Notes: generated from the letters alone by a model not told the origin. A stretch of DNA of 64,000 bases from Tolypothrix tenuis PCC 7101 (GCF_002368295.1 NZ_AP018248.1:6127979-6191978); one strand, 5' to 3'; shown: positions 19,081-29,683, counted from the stretch's first letter. Program-made: numbers and translations.

Positions 19081-22000
19081 ATGGAAAAATCCATGCTGAG
19101 TGATCATAAAAACATTTCCATTCATCAATTGGTGGAATTTCAGGTGTCACAAACCCCTGATGCTGTAGCGGTCATTTTTCAAAATGAGCAATTAACATAT
19201 AGAGAGCTGAATCAAAAAGCCAATCAATTAGCACATCACCTGAGAACTCTAGGTGTAAAACCAGAAACATTAGTAGGGGTTTGTATAGAGCGATCGCTAG
19301 AGATGGTAGTCGCGCTCTTAGGGATACTCAAAGCAGGTGGTGCTTATATTCCACTCGATCCTACCTATCCCCCAGATCGTTTAGCTTTTATCATCGAAGA
19401 TACTCAAATTCCTATCCTGTTAACCCAAGAGCATTTACAGGCATTAGTTTCTCAACATCAGGGACATACTGTCTATATAAACAGCGATTGGCAGAACATA
19501 GCTCAACAGCCAACAGATAACCCTATTAGCGAAGTCAGACCTAACAATCTTGCTTATGTAATTTACACGTCTGGGTCTACAGGTATACCAAAAGGTGTAG
19601 CAATTGAACACCGCAATACAATTGCTCTGATTGATTGGGCCAAAGAATTTTTTACTCCTGAGCAATTAAAGGGAGTGTTAGCCTCCACATCAATTTGCTT
19701 CGATTTGTCTGTTTTTGAATTGTTTGTCACTCTTTGCTGTGGTGGCAAGGTAATTCTCGCTCAGGATGCCTTAGAGTTACCTAACTTACCAGCAGCATTG
19801 GAAGTTACTTTGATCAATACTGTACCTTCAGCGATCGCAGCATTGCTCCGCATGGAAGGTATTCCCTCTTCTGTCAAGACTATTAACTTGGCAGGTGAGC
19901 CGTTGCAAAATGCTCTGGTACAACAACTTTATCAGTTAGAGCATATTCAACAAGTCTTCAATCTTTACGGGCCCACAGAGGATACAACCTATTCCACAGT
20001 AGCTTTGATCCAAAAAGGATCAACCGAAATTCCATCTATTGGTCGTCCTCTCCCAAATACAGAAATTTATTTATTAGAAGTACCATCACGGAGGAAAAGT
20101 GATCGGCTCAAACCTGTTCCAATGGGTGTAGCAGGTGAATTATATATCAGTGGTTCTGGGTTAGCTCGTGGTTATCTGAATCGCCCTGATTTAACATCTG
20201 AGAAGTTTATTCTTCATTCCTTAAATCAAGAAACACAAGTACGGCTCTACAAAACCGGAGATTTAGCTGTTTATTTGCCCGATGGTAACCTCAAGTTCCT
20301 TGGTCGAATAGATCACCAAATCAAAATTCGTGGCTTCCGTGTGGAATTAGGAGAAGTAGAAGCAGCCATCAACCAATATCCAGGAATAAGAGAGTCTGTA
20401 GTCATTCCTAGAGATGGTGAGTTTGGAGACAAACGCCTGGTTGCATATATTGTTCCAAAAACTCACAGTGATTTGGAACAATTAAGGCCAATGGATCAGT
20501 TCTATACTAAACAACTTCAGGAATGGAGAAATGTATGGGATGCCACTTATAGTCAGCCTTATGAAGATGTCGATCCAACTTTCAATTTTATTAGCTGGAA
20601 TGATAGTTTTACAGGTCTACCAATACCAGTTGATGAGATGCATGAATATGTGAATTCAACAGTTAAGCACATTCTCTCCTTAAAACCTCAGCGAGTATTG
20701 GAGATTGGATGTGGTAATGGACTTCTCTTGTTTCGTATTGCTCCTCATTGTAGCCACTACTTCGGTACGGATATCTCTAAACAAGCTATCCATTACATTG
20801 AGCAGCAATTAAGCAAAAGCAAGCCAAATTTGTCACATGTAAAAGTATCTGAGGGTGCAGCCCATGAGCTTGAAGAGTTAGAAGCAGGCAGCTTTGATAC
20901 CGTTATTATTAACTCTGTAATTCAATACTTTCCTAGTGTGGATTATCTTGTACAAGTTATTGAGAAGGTTGTCAAGTTGATCAAACCAGGAGGGCAAATT
21001 TTCATTGGTGATGTTCGTAGTTTACCGCTACTCGAAACTTTTCATACAGCAGTTCAACTCAGCCAAGCTATTGCTTCTCTTTCTAGCAATCAACTCCAAC
21101 AGATAGTTCGAGAGCGAATGTTGCATGAAAGAGAACTAGTACTTCATCCTAAGTTCTTTCCTACTCTGAAGCAGAGGATTCCCCAGATTAGTCATGTTCA
21201 AACGTTTCTCAAGCGAGGTCAATCTCAAAACGAACTGATTAGGTTTCGCTTTGATGCCATCCTTCATGTAGAAGCTGATACATATCAAGTTTTAGAGCCT
21301 CTATGTTGGGATTGGCAACAACAAGAACTATCAATTCCATTAATTTGCAAATTTCTTCAAGAGGAACAGCCAAAAATTCTCAAGATTATTAATGTACCTA
21401 ATGCACGGGTATTCTTAGATGTGAAAGCAGTTGAACTACTAGCAAGTAGCAATAAACCAAAAACTGTAGGACAGCTAAAGGAAGCGCTCTGGCAAATCCA
21501 TGAATATACTAGAGTTCATCCAGAAGAATTTTGGAATATCAGTCAAGATTTACCCTATAACGCCCATATAACTTGGTCTGAGTTAAATACACCAGGTACC
21601 TATGACGTTGTACTACAAAGTCAGTTAAAAACAATAGAGCAAAAGGCTATTCCTATCCTGCCAGAGCAATCATTAGAGTTAAAACCATTAAGTGCTTATG
21701 CTAATAATCCTCTTCAAGTCAACGAGAAAAGCGAATTGGGTCTAAAACTACGGACTTACCTGAAGGAAAAATTACCTCACTATATGGTTCCTTCAGCATT
21801 TGTAGTGATGGAAACGCTACCCCTGACAACAAATGGAAAAATTGATCGGCGATCGCTACCTGAACCAAAAAAAGAGCGACCAATGTTAAAAGAGGCATAC
21901 ATTGCGCCTTCAAATCTAATAGAACAACAGCTGGCTGAAATTTGGTCTCAGATTTTAGGGATAGAACAAGTAGGTATTTATGATAACTTTTTTGAACTCG

Positions 22001-23442
22001 GAGGACATTCTCTGCTTACAGCTCATCTGCTGTCTCAAGTAGAAGAGGTTACTCATGTAAAAGTATCTTTATCCTACTTTCTTAGAAAACCAACCATAGC
22101 AGGATTAATTAAAGCGATTAATACTACTCAGAACTTAGATTATGATGTTAATTTTGGGGAAGAAAATCAGATAGATTTATATACAGAGTCCATTTTAGAT
22201 CCAACAATTTATCCTGAGCTACCCTTTGTTGAATCTAAAAATGAACCAAAACATATATTCTTGACTGGAGTTACAGGGTTTTTAGGCGCTTTCTTACTGG
22301 ATGAGCTTCTGAAACAAACTCAGGCAAATATTTATTGCTTAGTTCGTGCTTCTAATATTGAGCATGGTCGGCAAAAAATTCAAACTAATCTAGAGCGTTA
22401 CAAACTTGGAAGCAGTAAGTTAAGTTCTAAGGTAATTCCCATCTTAGGAGATTTATCACAACCTTTATTGGGAATAACTAGCGCAAACTTCCGAGAATTA
22501 GGTAACAAACTAGATCTAATTTATCATGCTGGTGCACTTGTAAATTTGGTTTATCCATACAATACATTACGAGCTACTAATGTGTTAGGAACCCAAGAGA
22601 TTCTTAGGTTAGCTAGCCAGGGTCAAGCCACCCCTGTCCACTTCATTTCAACCATTGATGTATTAAAGCCGCTGATTTTTCGTGAAAAGAAGATTATTAC
22701 AGAGGATGAACACCTTGATAATCCTTACGATCTGAAACAGGGTTATACCCAAACTAAATGGGTTGCTGAGAAGCTAGTAATTGCTGCTCAGTCTAGAGGA
22801 ATTCCTACATGTATTTATAGACCAGGAATGATGTCTGGTCATAGTCAAACAGGTGTTTCTCAAACTAATGATTTGATAAACAGAATCATCAAAGGCATGA
22901 TTCAGATGGGATCTGCACCTATTTGGGAGCAATGGATCAATTTAACTCCCATAGACTATGCTAGTAGAGCTATTTTATATTTATCAAGACAGCGAGAATC
23001 TTTGGGAAAAGTATTTCATATTGTTAATCCTAATCCATTGTTTTGGAACAATATTGTTACTAATATCCAAAGCTTCGGCTACTACATTAGACATTTATCA
23101 TATGATAAATGGCAATCTGAATTGCTAAAATTAGATATTGAGCAAGAGAATGCATTAGAACCAATTATTCCTCTGTTTACCGAAAAGATTTTTAATAACC
23201 AAATGACATATCTAGAAATTTTCTTAAGAACTTCTACAGTATTTGACTGTCAGAAGACTCTCGATATGCTTGTAGATACTTCCATAATCTGCCCAATCAT
23301 CAATGTTAATATTCTCCAAACTTACTTCGACTATCTTATTAACAAAAGTTTTCTTAAACTTCCCAAAGAAAAAGTTGATAAGATTTTTCACCAAGACACA
23401 ATAAAAACAATTTCAGAGTATAAAAATTTGGCTAAAAACTAA
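19081..23442 (+). CDS. One-module NRPS: adenylation - N-methyltransferase - PCP - thioester reductase
   Basis: The 1,453-residue protein has no condensation domain. The adenylation domain has A3 IYTSGSTG (161-168), A5 NLYGPTED, A7 YKTGDL and A8 IKIRGFRVELGE. The specificity residues read D208 L209 F212 N246 N269 A271 L295 T303 Y304 K920, i.e. DLFNNALTYK, a code known for alanine in cyanobacterial synthetases. A methyltransferase with SAM motif EIGCGNG (541-547) is inserted between A8 and A10, the position of N-methylating domains. The PCP carries S977 in GGHSLL. The C-terminal reductase has TGVTGFLG (1062-1069) and Y1222/K1226 (YTQTK). Inferred product: N-methyl-alanine aldehyde or alcohol, or an unloaded amino acyl passed on. 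There are no other biosynthetic genes beside it. The start ATG has no clear ribosome site. Confidence 0.93.
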   Translation: MEKSMLSDHKNISIHQLVEFQVSQTPDAVAVIFQNEQLTYRELNQKANQLAHHLRTLGVKPETLVGVCIERSLEMVVALLGILKAGGAYIPLDPTYPPDRLAFIIEDTQIPILLTQEHLQALVSQHQGHTVYINSDWQNIAQQPTDNPISEVRPNNLAYVIYTSGSTGIPKGVAIEHRNTIALIDWAKEFFTPEQLKGVLASTSICFDLSVFELFVTLCCGGKVILAQDALELPNLPAALEVTLINTVPSAIAALLRMEGIPSSVKTINLAGEPLQNALVQQLYQLEHIQQVFNLYGPTEDTTYSTVALIQKGSTEIPSIGRPLPNTEIYLLEVPSRRKSDRLKPVPMGVAGELYISGSGLARGYLNRPDLTSEKFILHSLNQETQVRLYKTGDLAVYLPDGNLKFLGRIDHQIKIRGFRVELGEVEAAINQYPGIRESVVIPRDGEFGDKRLVAYIVPKTHSDLEQLRPMDQFYTKQLQEWRNVWDATYSQPYEDVDPTFNFISWNDSFTGLPIPVDEMHEYVNSTVKHILSLKPQRVLEIGCGNGLLLFRIAPHCSHYFGTDISKQAIHYIEQQLSKSKPNLSHVKVSEGAAHELEELEAGSFDTVIINSVIQYFPSVDYLVQVIEKVVKLIKPGGQIFIGDVRSLPLLETFHTAVQLSQAIASLSSNQLQQIVRERMLHERELVLHPKFFPTLKQRIPQISHVQTFLKRGQSQNELIRFRFDAILHVEADTYQVLEPLCWDWQQQELSIPLICKFLQEEQPKILKIINVPNARVFLDVKAVELLASSNKPKTVGQLKEALWQIHEYTRVHPEEFWNISQDLPYNAHITWSELNTPGTYDVVLQSQLKTIEQKAIPILPEQSLELKPLSAYANNPLQVNEKSELGLKLRTYLKEKLPHYMVPSAFVVMETLPLTTNGKIDRRSLPEPKKERPMLKEAYIAPSNLIEQQLAEIWSQILGIEQVGIYDNFFELGGHSLLTAHLLSQVEEVTHVKVSLSYFLRKPTIAGLIKAINTTQNLDYDVNFGEENQIDLYTESILDPTIYPELPFVESKNEPKHIFLTGVTGFLGAFLLDELLKQTQANIYCLVRASNIEHGRQKIQTNLERYKLGSSKLSSKVIPILGDLSQPLLGITSANFRELGNKLDLIYHAGALVNLVYPYNTLRATNVLGTQEILRLASQGQATPVHFISTIDVLKPLIFREKKIITEDEHLDNPYDLKQGYTQTKWVAEKLVIAAQSRGIPTCIYRPGMMSGHSQTGVSQTNDLINRIIKGMIQMGSAPIWEQWINLTPIDYASRAILYLSRQRESLGKVFHIVNPNPLFWNNIVTNIQSFGYYIRHLSYDKWQSELLKLDIEQENALEPIIPLFTEKIFNNQMTYLEIFLRTSTVFDCQKTLDMLVDTSIICPIINVNILQTYFDYLINKSFLKLPKEKVDKIFHQDTIKTISEYKNLAKN

Positions 23443-23689
23443 TTGAATGAAGAAACAATATTAGATAAAAATACTATGTGAAAATAAATTAAAGAACAGA
23501 GATTGCAATTGTACAAAGACCAGTCTAATGATATCTATGGGTTTGATATTACCTGGGTCAAGTTACTTATTAATTTTTCCTCAAGCGTTATTTGTTCAAC
23601 CTAATAGGGAATTATTAACTATGAATAATAACTAGTACCAGCAACCCAGCATCCATCAAACACCCTATAAAGTAAGACTCGTTAAGACT

Positions 23690-26356
23690 ATGCAAAGCCA
23701 CCTACGTAAATCAATCGGATCAAGATTATTCTTCTATGTATTAAGTGGTGCTTTGGTTGGATTAGGTAGTATGTCCTATTTCTTCTATAAAGCACTCGAA
23801 TACCGGGCACAAAAAGAAATAGAAGCAAATCTCAGCACGCAAGTCAGGTCTGTTGAGGGAAAACTAGGTAGAGCAGAACAATCGATGCTAAGTCTGGTCG
23901 CTGGGGCTAAAACCTTGAACGATATAGGAGTAAAAGATCCAGAGGCTTATAAGAAAATAGTTTTTGAAATTCTTCAGAAACGCTCATCTCTAACTATGGG
24001 AGCTGGGTTTGGTCAAGCAGCTTACAAAATTCTCTCAGATAGGAAGTTTTATTGGCCTTATATATATAAAGATCAGAATATACCAGGTCAAGTAGGGAAA
24101 CCTTTACCGTTTCCTCATAATGATTATCGATTAACTGATATCTGTGGGCTTGAAGCAACTTGTTTTGAAAATGATTACTATACATTACCTGTAAAGGCGG
24201 GAAAAGAAGTCTGGTTAGAGCCATATAATTGGTTTGGAATTACTATGACCACTACTACATCTCCCGTATTCAATAATCGTGATGAACTTATTGGTGTTGT
24301 AGGATTGGATGTCAGCGTTACGGCACTCACAGAAGAAATCAAAAAACCCGTAACTTGGGGAGGAGGCTACTTTGCAATTGTCAGCCAAAAAGGTAATTTG
24401 CTGGCATATCCACCAGAACCAGAAAAAGCTAAATCATTAGCAACCTATAAGGACATACCAGAGTTAAGGGATGTATGGAAGCAACTCGAAACCGATAATG
24501 ATGGTTTTATGCAGGCTAAGGGTAAATACTGGGTATTTCAACGGGTACAGGGAACTAACTGGTTGATGTTAGCAGTAGTACCTCAGTCAGTTGTGTTAGT
24601 CCCAGTATTATCTATTGCAGTTGGTGGTGCTTTAGGTGCTGGTATGGTACTAGCATTAGTGGTGACTTTGTTTATTCGTCAACTTAATAAACGCTTGCAA
24701 CCAATTCTTGAAGAATGCCAGAAGCTAGCAGAAGTAGATGCTCAAAGGGCACTTCGTCTGAGCCAAGATGCTGTATTGGTTGTTAATAGCAGGAAAAACT
24801 ATCAATCAGAGTTCCAAAACGCCGATGAAATCGAAATTTTGACACAGTCTTTCCACCAAATGACAGCACAATTAAAAGAGTCATTTGAGGAGTTAGAATT
24901 GCGAGTTCAAGAACGCACATCCGAACTACAAGAAGCTAAAGAATTAGCTGATAGTGCCAACAGAGCTAAAAGCGAATTCCTGGCTAATATGAGTCATGAA
25001 CTTCGCACACCACTCAATGGAATTTTAGGCTATGCTCAAATTCTGCAAAGTTCAAAGAATATGACAGAGAAGCAGCAGAAAGGTATTACAATTATTAACC
25101 AATGTGGTTCCCATCTGCTGACTCTAATTAATGATATTCTTGACCTTTCTAAAATTGAAGCCAGGAAAATGGAATTACATCCGACAAATTTTCATTTTCC
25201 CTCCTTCCTCCAAGCCGTTGCTGAAATTTGTAGAATTAAAGCAGAACAAAAAGGTCTAAACTTTATTTATCAACCGGATGCTCAAATACCAACAGGTATC
25301 CATATTGATGAAAAGCGTTTAAGACAGGTTTTGATAAATTTATTGGGTAACGCAATTAAATTTACTGAAAAAGGTAATGTAACGTTTACGGTAAAAATTA
25401 TACAAATTAAAAGAATTTCTGCTCAAGAACCAGTAATTTATCAAATTCGCTTCCAAGTTGAAGATACTGGTGTGGGGATTAGTAGTGAGCAAATAGAGCA
25501 AATATTTTTACCTTTTGAGCAGGTAGGTAATGTCAAAAAACAATCAGAAGGAACAGGTTTAGGATTAGCTATTAGTCAAAAAATTGTTGAGATGATGGGT
25601 GATACTATCGAAGTGCAAAGCCAACCCGACAAAGGTAGTATTTTTTGGTTTGATGCCGATATACCTGAATCTTTAGAATGGGCAGATAAATCTAAAGTAA
25701 CTCAACAAGGTTCTATCACTGGCTTTCAAGGCAAAAAACAAAAAATTCTGGTAGTAGACGATCGTTGGGAAAATCGCTCTGTACTCATGAATTTACTGGA
25801 ACCAATTGGTTTTGAAATTGTAGAGGCAGAAGATGGTAAACAAGGATTAGCCAAAGCAGTTGATTGCCAACCTAACTTAATAATTACTGATATTACTATG
25901 CCAGTGATGAACGGATTGGAAATGATTCAACATCTACGTAATTTACCAGATTATCAAGATATCAAGATTATTGTTTCATCAGCTAGTGTTTTTGATACTG
26001 ACAAGCAGAAGAGTTTAGATGCTGGTGCTGATGATTTTCTACCCAAGCCAGTGCAAGCTTCCGACTTACTTGAAAAATTACAGACGCACCTAGAAATAGA
26101 ATGGAATTATGAAGAAGAAAATAACTCGTCATTACCACTTAGCCAAGAAGTAGTACTGCCACCAACAGAAGAATTAAATCGTTTACATGAATTAGCTTTA
26201 AAAGGTCGAATAAAAGCTTTACAAAATAAATTATCGGAAATAGAAAAAGCCGATCATAGATTTGTGCCGTTTGTTCAGGAAATCCAAGCACTAAGTCAGA
26301 GTTTTCAAATAGAAAAAATTCAAAATCTTATTGAGAATTATATCAAATCTTCTTAG
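23690..26356 (+). CDS. Hybrid sensor histidine kinase with extracytoplasmic Cache domain
   Basis: The 888-residue membrane kinase has a first span at about residues 13-33, a periplasmic double-Cache-like sensor to about 285, a second span at about 302-328, then HAMP and a coiled coil. The HisKA box is NMSHELRTPLNG with phospho-acceptor H436; the ATPase domain shows LLGNAIKF, VEDTGVGIS and GTGLGLAIS. A receiver domain follows with D734 in LIITDITMP, and a helical C-terminal tail. It senses an unknown small ligand. It lies 247 bp after the NRPS gene and 59 bp before a second kinase, so it probably forms an operon with the latter. Confidence 0.93.
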   Translation: MQSHLRKSIGSRLFFYVLSGALVGLGSMSYFFYKALEYRAQKEIEANLSTQVRSVEGKLGRAEQSMLSLVAGAKTLNDIGVKDPEAYKKIVFEILQKRSSLTMGAGFGQAAYKILSDRKFYWPYIYKDQNIPGQVGKPLPFPHNDYRLTDICGLEATCFENDYYTLPVKAGKEVWLEPYNWFGITMTTTTSPVFNNRDELIGVVGLDVSVTALTEEIKKPVTWGGGYFAIVSQKGNLLAYPPEPEKAKSLATYKDIPELRDVWKQLETDNDGFMQAKGKYWVFQRVQGTNWLMLAVVPQSVVLVPVLSIAVGGALGAGMVLALVVTLFIRQLNKRLQPILEECQKLAEVDAQRALRLSQDAVLVVNSRKNYQSEFQNADEIEILTQSFHQMTAQLKESFEELELRVQERTSELQEAKELADSANRAKSEFLANMSHELRTPLNGILGYAQILQSSKNMTEKQQKGITIINQCGSHLLTLINDILDLSKIEARKMELHPTNFHFPSFLQAVAEICRIKAEQKGLNFIYQPDAQIPTGIHIDEKRLRQVLINLLGNAIKFTEKGNVTFTVKIIQIKRISAQEPVIYQIRFQVEDTGVGISSEQIEQIFLPFEQVGNVKKQSEGTGLGLAISQKIVEMMGDTIEVQSQPDKGSIFWFDADIPESLEWADKSKVTQQGSITGFQGKKQKILVVDDRWENRSVLMNLLEPIGFEIVEAEDGKQGLAKAVDCQPNLIITDITMPVMNGLEMIQHLRNLPDYQDIKIIVSSASVFDTDKQKSLDAGADDFLPKPVQASDLLEKLQTHLEIEWNYEEENNSSLPLSQEVVLPPTEELNRLHELALKGRIKALQNKLSEIEKADHRFVPFVQEIQALSQSFQIEKIQNLIENYIKSS

Positions 26357-26415
26357 CTTTAATGCTTTACTAGATAAAATACAGCTATTTAAATCAAGAA
26401 TTTAAAATCAGTATA

Positions 26416-27906
26416 ATGCAGAACTCAGATACCAATTTAATCTTGATAGTTGATGATACTCCTACAAATTTAGAAGTACTTTCAGAAGCTCTAACTGATG
26501 CCGGATTTGATGTTGCAGTTGCAACGACTGGTGAAAGTGCTATTAAGCAAATCGAATACGATCCACCAGAGTTGATTTTGTTAGATGTGATGATGCCAGG
26601 TATTGATGGATTTGAAACTTGTTGTCGACTAAAAGCAAATCCGAAAACCAAAAATATCCCCATCATTTTTATGACTGCCCTGAGTGACACAGTGGATAAA
26701 GTCAAAGGACTTTCTTTAGGTGCCGTAGACTATATTACTAAGCCATTTCAACAAGCAGAAGCACTAGCTCGTATTCAAGTTCACTTGAAGCTGCAAAATA
26801 TTAGTGCAGCAATGGAAAAACAAAATGTGCGTCTTAAACAAGAAATTGCAGAACGTGCTAACGCTGAAACTGCATTGCAAAAATTAACTCAAGAGTTAGA
26901 GCAAAGGGTTACAGAAAGAACTCAGGAATTATCGCAAGCATTACAAGACCTGAAAAATGCTCAAGTTCAATTGATTCAAACAGAAAAGTTAGCCACATTG
27001 GGTCAGTTGGTAGCAGGTGTAGCGCACGAAATTAACAATCCCATAAACTTTATTCATGGCAATCTTGATCATGCCAGTTGCTATATCAATGACTTGTTAG
27101 AACTGCTCAAACTCTATCAAATTCAGTTTCCTGAATCCACTTCAGAGATTGTTAAAAAATCAAAGGAAATTGACCTAGATTTTATAAGAGCAGATTTACC
27201 CAAGATTATTTCTTCAATGGCAGTTGGCACACAACGGATTCAGGAAATTGTGCAATCTTTCCGCAATTTTTCTCGCCATGACGAGGCGGAAGTTAAACAA
27301 GTCAATATCCATGATGGATTAGACAGTACACTGATGATGATTGACCATCGTTTGAAAGCCAGTACAGAATATCCACCAATTCAGGTTGTTAAGGATTATG
27401 GAAACTTACCACCAGTGGAATGCTTTGCTGGACAAATGAATCAAGTCTTTATGAACGTCCTCAGCAATGCCATTGATGCTCTGGAAGAGTTAATGGGAGA
27501 TGGACATAGTTATTGTACCTTATCACCAATGATTCGGATTCAAACAGAAATTGTCGGTGCTAATCGTATTGCTATTCGGATTGCTGATAATGGCCCTGGT
27601 ATACCGAAGGAAGTCCAAAAGCGGGTATTTGATCCCTTCTTCACCACTAAACCAGCAGGTAAAGGGACAGGATTAGGGATGTCAATTAGCCATCAAATTG
27701 TTACTGAAAAACACGGTGGTTCATTGTCATGTATTTCCAGTTCTGGCAAAGGTGCAGAGTTTATCATTGAAATTCCGATTCAATTGATTAAGTTGTCTAA
27801 TGCAAACTGGTGGCAGTCTCAAGATGTACCGACAAATTCAAATTCTATGCAAAGTCAATCATTTCCGCATTATCGTCAAGATATAGCACTTCTCAATGAG
27901 TTGTGA
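26416..27906 (+). CDS. Receiver-histidine kinase, soluble
   Basis: The 496-residue protein begins with a receiver domain (LILIVDDTPTN, D57 in LLDVMMP, K in ITKPF), followed by a long coiled coil (about residues 130-190) and a HisKA of the GVAHEINNPI type with H204, then an ATPase domain with IADNGPGIP and GTGLGMSIS. There is no membrane span, so input comes through the receiver. The hybrid kinase encoded 59 bp upstream is the obvious phospho-donor. No DNA-binding output domain is encoded nearby, so the final target is unknown. Confidence 0.92.
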   Translation: MQNSDTNLILIVDDTPTNLEVLSEALTDAGFDVAVATTGESAIKQIEYDPPELILLDVMMPGIDGFETCCRLKANPKTKNIPIIFMTALSDTVDKVKGLSLGAVDYITKPFQQAEALARIQVHLKLQNISAAMEKQNVRLKQEIAERANAETALQKLTQELEQRVTERTQELSQALQDLKNAQVQLIQTEKLATLGQLVAGVAHEINNPINFIHGNLDHASCYINDLLELLKLYQIQFPESTSEIVKKSKEIDLDFIRADLPKIISSMAVGTQRIQEIVQSFRNFSRHDEAEVKQVNIHDGLDSTLMMIDHRLKASTEYPPIQVVKDYGNLPPVECFAGQMNQVFMNVLSNAIDALEELMGDGHSYCTLSPMIRIQTEIVGANRIAIRIADNGPGIPKEVQKRVFDPFFTTKPAGKGTGLGMSISHQIVTEKHGGSLSCISSSGKGAEFIIEIPIQLIKLSNANWWQSQDVPTNSNSMQSQSFPHYRQDIALLNEL

Positions 27907-28006
27907 AAAGCTCTGATAATTTCTCAATCCGGTAAAGACTACAATCAATCCAGGCGAATAGTAATAAAATCAACTAGCCTAAATTCATAAGATTAAGAAC
28001 TACTAT

Positions 28007-28750
28007 TTATTTGCGATATAGTTGTCCATTACGGACTTGTACTACTGGATGATTGCATTTACGTACTAGTTGTTCATCATGAGTAGTAACAATTACAGTT
28101 GCACCAAAGGAATTTAACTTTTGGAGAATCTGCATGATTTGCCAAGAGTTATCTGGATCGAGGTTTCCGGTTGGTTCATCTGCCAAAAGTAGTGGAGGAG
28201 TTGCCACAATTGCACGTGCAATACTCACTCGCTGTTGTTCTCCGCCAGAGAGTTGATCGGGAAAGCAGTCAGCTTTAGAAAGCAAACCCACTAGTTTTAA
28301 TGTTGGTTCTAAACGACGTTGAATTTCCTTGCGGGTATAACCTTGAGCTTGCAAGACAAAGGTGATATTTTCAGCTACTGTTCGTTGGCGAATCAGCTTA
28401 TAGTCCTGAAAAACAATGCCAATACGCCGCCGTAATAATGACAAGCGATCGCCCCTTAAAGATGCCATATTGAATTGATCGACAATTACTTCTCCTTCGG
28501 TTGCTAACTCTTCACCATACAGTAACTTCAAGAGAGTTGATTTACCAGAACCACTGGGGCCTGTGATAAATAAAAATTCTTTTTCTTTTACCTCTAAGTT
28601 TACGTCCAACAAAGCATGACAGCCGTTGGTATAGGTTTTGGTCACAGAAGACAATCGTAATATGACTGGAGCGTTGCTACTTTGTTTTTGAGTTTCAATG
28701 TCCTGATGAACAAATTGCTTCTGGGTTGCTTGAGTGGTTAATACTGGCAT
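28007..28750 (-). CDS. FtsE-like ABC transporter ATPase
   Basis: The 247-residue ATPase has Walker A GPSGSGKSTLLKLL, Q-loop in VFQDYKL, signature LSGGEQQRVSIARA, Walker B LLLADEPTGNLD and the switch His in VTTHD. The sequence is of the FtsE/LolD/MacB class and closest by eye to FtsE, which works with FtsX in control of cell-wall hydrolysis. No FtsX is adjacent. An N-terminal extension of about 40 residues is rich in Gln and Ser. I used the ATG at 28750; TTG codons upstream at 28783 or 28792 are alternatives. Confidence 0.85.
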   Translation of the reverse strand: MPVLTTQATQKQFVHQDIETQKQSSNAPVILRLSSVTKTYTNGCHALLDVNLEVKEKEFLFITGPSGSGKSTLLKLLYGEELATEGEVIVDQFNMASLRGDRLSLLRRRIGIVFQDYKLIRQRTVAENITFVLQAQGYTRKEIQRRLEPTLKLVGLLSKADCFPDQLSGGEQQRVSIARAIVATPPLLLADEPTGNLDPDNSWQIMQILQKLNSFGATVIVTTHDEQLVRKCNHPVVQVRNGQLYRK

Positions 28751-28927
28751 TGCTGAATTGTTAGGTACAGACTGAGATTTCAAGATTTGCAATTCCTTAC
28801 AAAATTAATGATTCCCAGGCAAAACCCAGGAATCACAAATTTCAAACCAAAAATCTCAAATTGCTTGGAGTATTTCAACAATAAGTAATTCTTACCACTG
28901 AAGGCTGAGGACTCAAAACTTGTATCG

Positions 28928-29683
28928 CTAACTAATTGCACCTCTTGCAGTTAAGTGATAAACAAAAGCTTTGAAGGCAAACTCTGGCAAAGCTAACATC
29001 CGTCGCCAGCGCCAAGGCTCTTGATAAAGCCGATACAGCCATTCTAAATTGTTATTTCCTAACCAAGCAGGAGCACGGTTTTTCACACCAGACCAAATAT
29101 CAAAACTGCCACCAACACCAATCCAAATTGCATGGGGACACAAATGACGATTTTCCGCAATCCATAATTCTTGACGTGGTACGCCTAAACCTACAAATAT
29201 AACTTGTGGCTGCAACTGGCTGAGAGTTTGCCGCAACTGTTCTTCTTCTTGTTTAGAATGATAGCCAGAGTGAGTACCTGTTATTGTCAATCCTGGGATT
29301 CTTTGCTGACAAAATTCGGCTGCTTTTGCAGCGACACCAGGTGCTCCTCCATAGAAAAATACTTTTGCATCTGGCTGTTTTTGTCCCAAATCTCGCAATA
29401 GTGTTTCTGCTAGTTCAATACCTGGACAACGTTGCACTTTTTGCCATAAAAGCCAGCGCAAATACAAAACGACTCCTGCACCATCAGGAATGACTAAATC
29501 AGCATCTTGAATTACTTTCGCTAGGGAACCATTGCGCTCTGCTTGCATAGTCATTTCTGCATTGAGAGTGACTACATGAGTGCCTTTACCTTGTTTTAAG
29601 CATTCCAGCAACCAAGCAGGATAATTAGCCATCACATGAACTGGTATTCCCAGTACTGAAAACGCTTTCGTCTGTTTAGACAT
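28928..29683 (-). CDS. WecG/TagA/CpsF family glycosyltransferase
   Basis: The 251-residue enzyme transfers an aminosugar such as N-acetylmannosaminuronate or ManNAc to a lipid-linked sugar in family members. Motifs seen: HVVTLNAEMTMQAERN, LVIPDGAGVVL with the catalytic Asp, FFYGGAPGVA, and IFVGLGVPRQELW. I chose the ATG at 29683 because GAAGGA lies 10 nt upstream; a GTG 18 bp earlier is possible. It is 178 bp from the FtsE-like gene on the same strand. A role in exopolysaccharide or wall polymer synthesis is inferred. Confidence 0.9.
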   Translation of the reverse strand: MSKQTKAFSVLGIPVHVMANYPAWLLECLKQGKGTHVVTLNAEMTMQAERNGSLAKVIQDADLVIPDGAGVVLYLRWLLWQKVQRCPGIELAETLLRDLGQKQPDAKVFFYGGAPGVAAKAAEFCQQRIPGLTITGTHSGYHSKQEEEQLRQTLSQLQPQVIFVGLGVPRQELWIAENRHLCPHAIWIGVGGSFDIWSGVKNRAPAWLGNNNLEWLYRLYQEPWRWRRMLALPEFAFKAFVYHLTARGAIS

